DNA of 64,000 bases from the NCBI GenBank assembly GCA_963573315.1, contig OY752146.1:2108001-2172000 (forward strand), in the 5' to 3' direction. The stretch is from Entomortierella parvispora (Eukaryota > Mortierellomycota > Mortierellomycetes > Mortierellales > Mortierellaceae). The notes under the pieces were generated by a model. It saw only the letters and a list, made by a program, of their open reading frames with translations, was not told the DNA's origin and searched no databases. A program made the translations under genes and the position numbers. Shown piece by piece: positions 58,751-64,000 of this stretch. Each line of letters starts with the position of its first letter. Position 1 is the stretch's first letter.

Positions 58751-60645
58751 TTACATGGTGAAAAGAAGACTCAAGTCTACAGGATGGCTTGAACTGAGCT
58801 GAGGCTTTTGCTCGTATTTTGATCGCAAGATCTCCCGAATACTGTTCAACAATTGCAGGTAACTCTGTTGAGGGTTTTCAGTCAATCTAAGAGAGAGAGA
58901 GAGAGAGAGAGAGAAAGAAAGAAAAAACTGTTTGAGCATGCAACAACAATGATCCGCCCAGCCCTCTTTATCCCTGGCAATGATTGGTCTTATGTTACAC
59001 GAGGTCATTCCCGGGGTTTGGTGTATTCAAAAAGGAGGAAGAGGCGACAGGGAAAGCCCAAACTTACGCTGTGATAAAAGAAAAGGTCATTGCACCTGTC
59101 ATTCCGAACCCTTGCTCCTGGGTGTCGGCCGATGTCTGAGTGTCCTTGCAACTATTTCGAAGGGTTCAATGAAAAGATGTCGATGTCAGCAAAGCGACCG
59201 CGAATATGGTTCATGAGAGATTTACAGATCGTCGGTAATTGGGCTCAGAAACACCAAAAAAAGAAAAAAGATAAAGATTGGATGCCACTGTCACTTGATG
59301 CTCTTGTCCAAAAAACCAAAGGTACATACCCACTGAACATGATGCAATCCGCAGGGCTGGCCTTCTTCTCGATTGCCTTGTCCCGCTTTGGCGCCATCAA
59401 CTTCTTGCCCAGCCCTCCAAGTCCTCTGAGAACACCGCCCATATCGCCCTTCATGTAGGCCATACCGGCCGACAAGACGCCCGTACCAACATCCGCCATG
59501 ATGTTGCCCTCCTTCAAGTTGCCTGTGGTGCTGTAGATATAAGGGAGGTCCAGAGCAGATCCAGAATGACAACAGTCCATAATAGCCGTCAGACGACATC
59601 CAGCCGGCAAGGGTCGAATCAGGATATCGTGCATTGTGTCGTCAATGATAACTCCTGCCTGTTCATGGTCCACAGGGTAGATGGTTTCATCGAAGCCATC
59701 ATCTTCATCTCCGTCCAGATCTTCGGTCTGACCTCCATGTCCACTGTAGTGGAAGAAAAACGAGTCGTTGGGTTGAGCATCCCGGACAAGCCACTGCATG
59801 GCAGCAAGGATGTTGGCGTGGGTAGGGATACGGGAAGGGTCCTGTTGGTCGTCAGTGAGTGTGATAGTATCCTCCTCCTTGAACCCATACTGACGAGTAA
59901 TGAACGTCTTGATGTTCTTGACATCATTGATGCAGCCTCTCAATTCGTTTTGCTGATTGAAGTAATTGATACCGACAAAGAGGGCGCGCTTTCGTCCTTG
60001 ACAGTTTGACAACCGAAAGTCGGTTGGCGGCACCCTGTCTGGGCTTTGTCGGACCGCCCAGCCGGTGGGAGGAGGAGGCACATTCTGAGGAGCAATCTAT
60101 TTTCGACAATGAGAAAAAAGGCAAAAGGCATTGTCAAAAATCAAGGTCGATTTTGTACGACATTTTGACGGGTTTCCCCCGGGTTCACAATCCAGGGGTG
60201 AAAAGGAAGGGAAAGGTCTGCCGCTTCTGACCTTCCAAGGAACCTCTCCACTCCTTTGTAAATGAGTTGGACTGCAAGATGTGCTTACCAAGTGTTGGGG
60301 GATTGCCTCTGAGGGAGGAGCATAGTATTGTTGCTGCTGCTGAGGTGGTGGGGCATGGCCGGGAGGGGGGTAGCCGTATGGGGAAGAGGCGGGTGGGGGA
60401 TAATGGGGCTGGCCGGGAGGAGGGCCGTAGTATCCACCTTGGACTGGAGGAGGATAGGGCGAAGCACCGTAGGGATAGCCTTGTGGAGGAGGAGGGCCAG
60501 GGGGAGGAGCGTATCCGTGCTGCTGCTGCTGCTGTTGGTAATGGTGGTGTTCCTGGTGGTGTTCCTGGTGGACGACTGTCTGCTGATGGTGGTAATACTG
60601 CTGCTGCTGCTGCTGCTGCTGCTGGGAGTACTGACCCGGGTACAT
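58751..60645 (-). CDS. MCA1: Metacaspase
   Basis: Exons (minus) are 60645-60289, 60096-59330, 59151-59068 and 58886-58751, giving 447 residues. It is a Ca-dependent, Arg/Lys-specific cysteine protease of fungal type I metacaspases. The prodomain (about 130 residues) is rich in Gln, Pro, Tyr and His with CAG-coded Gln runs. Catalytic parts are [13 protein letters not shown], the catalytic His in FHYSGHGG, the catalytic Cys in MDCCHSGS, the Asp-rich [13 protein letters not shown], and the conserved [16 protein letters not shown] and [11 protein letters not shown]. The protein ends with the family's QLSSSHPVD. The last intron holds a GA/CT dinucleotide run (58892-58915). Divergent from the isomerase gene. 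Confidence 0.95.
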
Positions 60646-60962
60646 TGCGGAGAGGAGTGGAAGGAAGGAAAAAGGAAGGAAGGAAGGAAGGAAAAAGGAA
60701 GGAAGGAAGGAAGGAAGGATGGAAGAAGGAGAATGAAATGAAATGAAATGGATGGAACGAATGAGTCAATGAAAAGAAAGACAACGACAGACAAAGAGAC
60801 AGGACAAAAGGGGGAAATGTCTCCCACTGACGGACCACGCAAGGGGTTTACTCGGCTGGTGCACAGGGCCCTCTTGTCTTCTCCTCCCTTCCTTGCACAT
60901 TGGCCTCTTTCTCTTCCACACTCTCCCTCCTCTCCTCATCCCATTCCCTCCCTGCCTCCACA
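60646..60962. promoter_or_regulatory. Bidirectional promoter, metacaspase/isomerase
   Basis: 317 bp between divergent starts. GGAA tandem array at about 60660-60720 (CCTT on the metacaspase sense strand), then a pyrimidine leader (about 60870-60960) on the isomerase sense strand. Both transcripts thus get CT-rich leaders. Confidence 0.6.
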
Positions 60963-62286
60963 ATGACCGACAAGGACATCCTCTACTCCTACTTCCGATC
61001 CTCGTGCTCATGGCGCGTGCGCATCGCCCTCAACCTCAAGAAGATTGACTATGAGATCAAGCCCATCAACCTGCTCAAGTCCGAGCAGGTAATGCTCCTC
61101 CCCTCCTTCCCTCCTTCCCTCCTTCCCTCCTCCCTCTCCCTGTTGCACTGAACCCAACAAACTCACACAAATGGACAAGGTGGTGGGCTTCTGGACCAAA
61201 ACTCTCACCTCTTGATCCCTGGTTCCTTGGGGTTGAAAAAACCTTTGGTTCTGCTATCGATCCACCCGCGTTTTTTTGCCGCGCAAATTCACGTTAGAGA
61301 CACGACAACTCACGTCAATGTGTCCTCTTTTTTTTTTGTCCCCCGGAAAAAAAACTAGAAAACCGAAGAGTACCGCAAGATCCAACCCTTTGGTTTCGTG
61401 CCTGCCTTTGTCGACCACAAGACGGGCCACACTCTGATCCAGTCTGTCAGCATCCTCGAGTTCCTGGAGGAGACCAACACCGGTAATGATCAAGAAGAAA
61501 GAGGACCAAAAAATCGAATCAGACTTTGTTTCCCACGGTCCAATTTTGTGCAAACCTTTGGCTTTCCTGACATGTAATTTCATGGTTCTCTGTATCATAG
61601 CCTACCCATTGCTTCCCAAGGACCCCATCGGAAGAGCAACAGTAACAACACATGCCCTCGCTTTCTACCACCTCTCTTTTTTCCCCCTTTCTTTCTTTAT
61701 CGACTCTTGGGAAGGGAATGGCTAAAAACTAACCTTTTAACATGTTGTACGTCCCCTTGTTCTATTAGGTGCGCGCTTTGGTCGATGCTGTTGCCATGGA
61801 CATTCAACCCGTGACGAACCTCCGCATCCTCGTCCATGTCGGTGATGAGAAGAAGGCCGAGTGGGCCAAGCATTTCCAAATGGAGGGCTTCAAGGCCTTG
61901 GAGGCCATGCTCGAAAAGTCTGCTGGCAAGTACTGCTACGGCGACTCGATCACCCTGGCCGATCTGGCCCTCGTCCCCCAGGCCTACAACGGCGAACGGT
62001 AAGATGGAAAGGATGAATATCGCGGGTTTACGATGTCTACTATGTTTACTGTACTTGCCTTCATGTCTTCTTTCTGGATTGATGGAAAACTACATGGCAA
62101 TGGAGGAGACAAACATTGCATTGTTTATTAAATACTACTCTACTCCCTCTCTTTTTTTTTAGCTGGGGAGTTGACATGAGTGCCTATCCCAACATTTCGC
62201 GTATCAGCAAGGCATTGAACGAGATTCCAGAATTCAAGGCCGCTCACCCCTCCCAGCAAATCGACTGCCCTGCTGAGCTTCGTTAA
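60963..62286 (+). CDS. GSTZ1: Maleylacetoacetate isomerase (zeta-class GST)
   Basis: Exons are 60963-61088, 61359-61482, 61601-61641, 61769-61998 and 62163-62286, giving 214 residues, the normal family length. It is a glutathione-dependent isomerase converting maleylacetoacetate to fumarylacetoacetate in Tyr/Phe breakdown, probably cytosolic. The zeta-class signature [14 protein letters not shown] is present at residues 13-26, followed by [23 protein letters not shown], and the C-terminal helical domain with [17 protein letters not shown]. The third exon is only 41 bp. Introns 1 and 4 carry CCTT and T-run tracts. Neighbours are not tyrosine-pathway genes. Confidence 0.95.
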
Positions 62287-62673
62287 GGAATAAGAGGAGA
62301 AAGAGAACGCTGGTTCCTCAAGGACACAATGTTGTACTAGAAGATCGTTTTCTGACTGAAAGTACATTAAAAAAAGCTGTAAAAATAATCTTGTGCCTGT
62401 TTTTGGAGTTTCAATGGTGAATGCAGAGTACTTTGACAACAGCTTTGTCACAACGAACACGAACAGTTTGAGATCAAGAGCCAGAGACGGTGACATTGGT
62501 ACAGGATTTCCCTCTCAAAGGCAGCATTCTACAATGACTTGAATCTAGTCAATGTCAATCTGGCAGAGTAGTCTGTTTAATACGATTAAGATAAACATCC
62601 AAGGGGATTTTTTTTGTTGCCATGCTTTTCCTAGGCTGCGCCAGGCTGGATACTATTTCGGGCGGCGATCTTG
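62287..62673. other. Convergent intergenic spacer
   Basis: 387 bp between the isomerase and kinase stop codons. I see only likely 3' UTR sequence (A-rich at 62368-62390). Confidence 0.45.
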
Positions 62674-64000
62674 TCATCCATTCAGTTGCTCGCTCAGCCC
62701 TTTCAAGAAAAGACGTGAAAGCCCCGGAATCTCCCGCTCCGCATTCTCAAATGCCAACTTTAGATCCTCAACTGCAAGCCGCTCGCTTTCACGTAAACAA
62801 AGTCCTTGCAACTACATTCCAATGACCAAAAAGAATTACATGCCATCAGGTTAGTAATCGACGCACTATTTCATAGGATCTTGCTAAAGAGCCTGTGGGC
62901 GCATTATGTCAACGACAAGTCCTTCTCTCCAAGCTGTGGGCTTACGTTGTTCAGGACAGGTCGTACAAATGTCTGATACACTTTGTCACGCGTCAAATCG
63001 GCTGAGGCTGGTCGACCACGTCGAGGTTCTGGCGGCCTGTCATGGATAGACAGCTTTTCCACATTGCGGTAACGTTGCGTCCGAACCGTGTCATACCCTG
63101 AATCACTGATCCTCATTTTCTAATGCGATGAACATGCGACCGAGTGTTAATATTCTTCTGGCAAAACAATAGACAAGAAATAATATACACTACTCTTGAA
63201 TGAACGTACATCTCCCTTTGTGTATATTCCTTGAGATGGTCCCGGCACGGCAGGTTCCCGTACCGTGCCGAAATCCCATCCGCCATCTTGTTCGTCCTCA
63301 AAATTCCCTCTGCAGAATGGGTGTGAACGTTAGAAAAGACGACTTGCTACCCCAGAAAATACATTCGAAAATGAATAACAAAGGCCTGCTTCTTCGGAAC
63401 TTACCCAGGCACATCATCATCCGAGGATTCGCTCTCGCGTCCTCCTCCTTCATGCAACCATCGTTCGTGAATTTCCAGTAGCTCTGTAAGATAGGATGAT
63501 TTTTTTGCAGCTCTGATAAACCTATGCTTAGAAAGTTCTTTGGCAGAGGGCCGCTATTTCAAAAATGAGAACATCTATTAAATACAATGATATAACACAT
63601 CGCAGCACACTCGAAAGAATGCTAAAAAATGGCCATACCAGTGCTGGATCACGCTGTAAACATGCTGCCACAAAATCCTTGAATGCTTTTGAATAGCTTC
63701 CCTCGAGAACAGGTGGGGCGTTCTTTGGAATTAAAAAGAGCACTTTCATGGGGTGTATATCTGAATATGGCGGCTCGCCTTTAGCCAGTTCGATAGCGGT
63801 GATTCCCAGAGACCAGATATCTGCCTTGTTATCGTATCCTGATTGCTTAATAACTTCTGGTGCCATCCAAAACTAGTTTTCGTGGAAAAGTGTTATCAGC
63901 ATCTGATGACTCTACCGACAGCACATGCCAACATTGCTTCACTTACAGGTGTTCCGACAAAAGTATTTTTCTTTGTCATGGTTGCTGTTAACTATTTGGA
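62674..64000 (-). CDS. GCK-III (MST3/4, Sid1/Nak1-like) Ser/Thr kinase, 5' partial
   Basis: The gene runs off the window. Visible exons (minus) are 63991-63947, 63872-63639, 63553-63405, 63309-63210, 63119-62946 and 62811-62674, encoding the last 279 residues. It begins in the activation loop ([12 protein letters not shown]), then [40 protein letters not shown] and [13 protein letters not shown] of the C-lobe, all hallmarks of the germinal-centre kinase III group. After the kinase come [13 protein letters not shown], an acidic patch, the group-typical WDFGTVR, and a C-terminal helix ending [13 protein letters not shown]. In fungi these kinases act in septation or morphogenesis networks (SIN/MOR). 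The catalytic N-lobe lies outside the window. Confidence 0.92.

Overview
The window is nuclear DNA of an intron-rich fungus. Nearly every gene has short GT-AG introns, starts are often preceded by CT-rich leaders, and the gene content (ALG13, RMI1, SQS1, BRL1, metacaspase, a PH-C2-RasGAP protein, a GCK-III kinase) is fungal. High intron density, an MCMDC2-like gene and a Fanzor gene suggest an early-diverging lineage such as Mortierellomycota. That placement is inference, because no marker sequence could be searched.

Layout. 0.6-5 kb: two unrecognised low-complexity proteins (+). 5.1-9.5 kb: divergent pair ALG13 (-) and RMI1 (+). 9.7-14.5 kb: mitochondrial S-adenosylmethionine carrier (-), then a His-rich ZnT6/Zrg17-type cation diffusion facilitator (+). 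14.7-22.5 kb: a 23-exon PH-C2-RasGAP gene (-), preceded by 3.3 kb of simple-repeat noncoding DNA. 25.8-35.3 kb: metabolic genes, namely a truncated acyl-CoA synthetase homologue (-), an NmrA-like protein (-), a type-B carboxylesterase (+) and a short-chain dehydrogenase (-). 36.8-39.8 kb: SQS1 (+).

39.9-47.6 kb is an accessory island. It holds a Fanzor (eukaryotic TnpB-like RNA-guided nuclease) gene with three single-base frame breaks; a 340-bp Mutator-type MITE with perfect 116-bp terminal inverted repeats and a 9-bp target duplication, inserted just upstream of the Fanzor start; a SINE with pol III boxes, an A17 tail and a 13-bp target duplication; and a small frameshifted gene. The other resolved genes in the window are open, so the breaks look like local decay rather than general sequence error.

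48.8-64 kb returns to conserved genes: MCMDC2-like (-), the nuclear-envelope protein BRL1 (-), a two-domain AAA ATPase of the Afg2/SPATA5L1 type (+), a metacaspase (-), maleylacetoacetate isomerase (+) and a GCK-III kinase (-) cut by the window end. Three divergent pairs (ALG13/RMI1, BRL1/AAA, metacaspase/isomerase) share promoters of about 270-320 bp. Exon boundaries below were derived by hand from splice consensus, phase agreement and family motifs; summed exon lengths are divisible by three for every gene resolved throughout.
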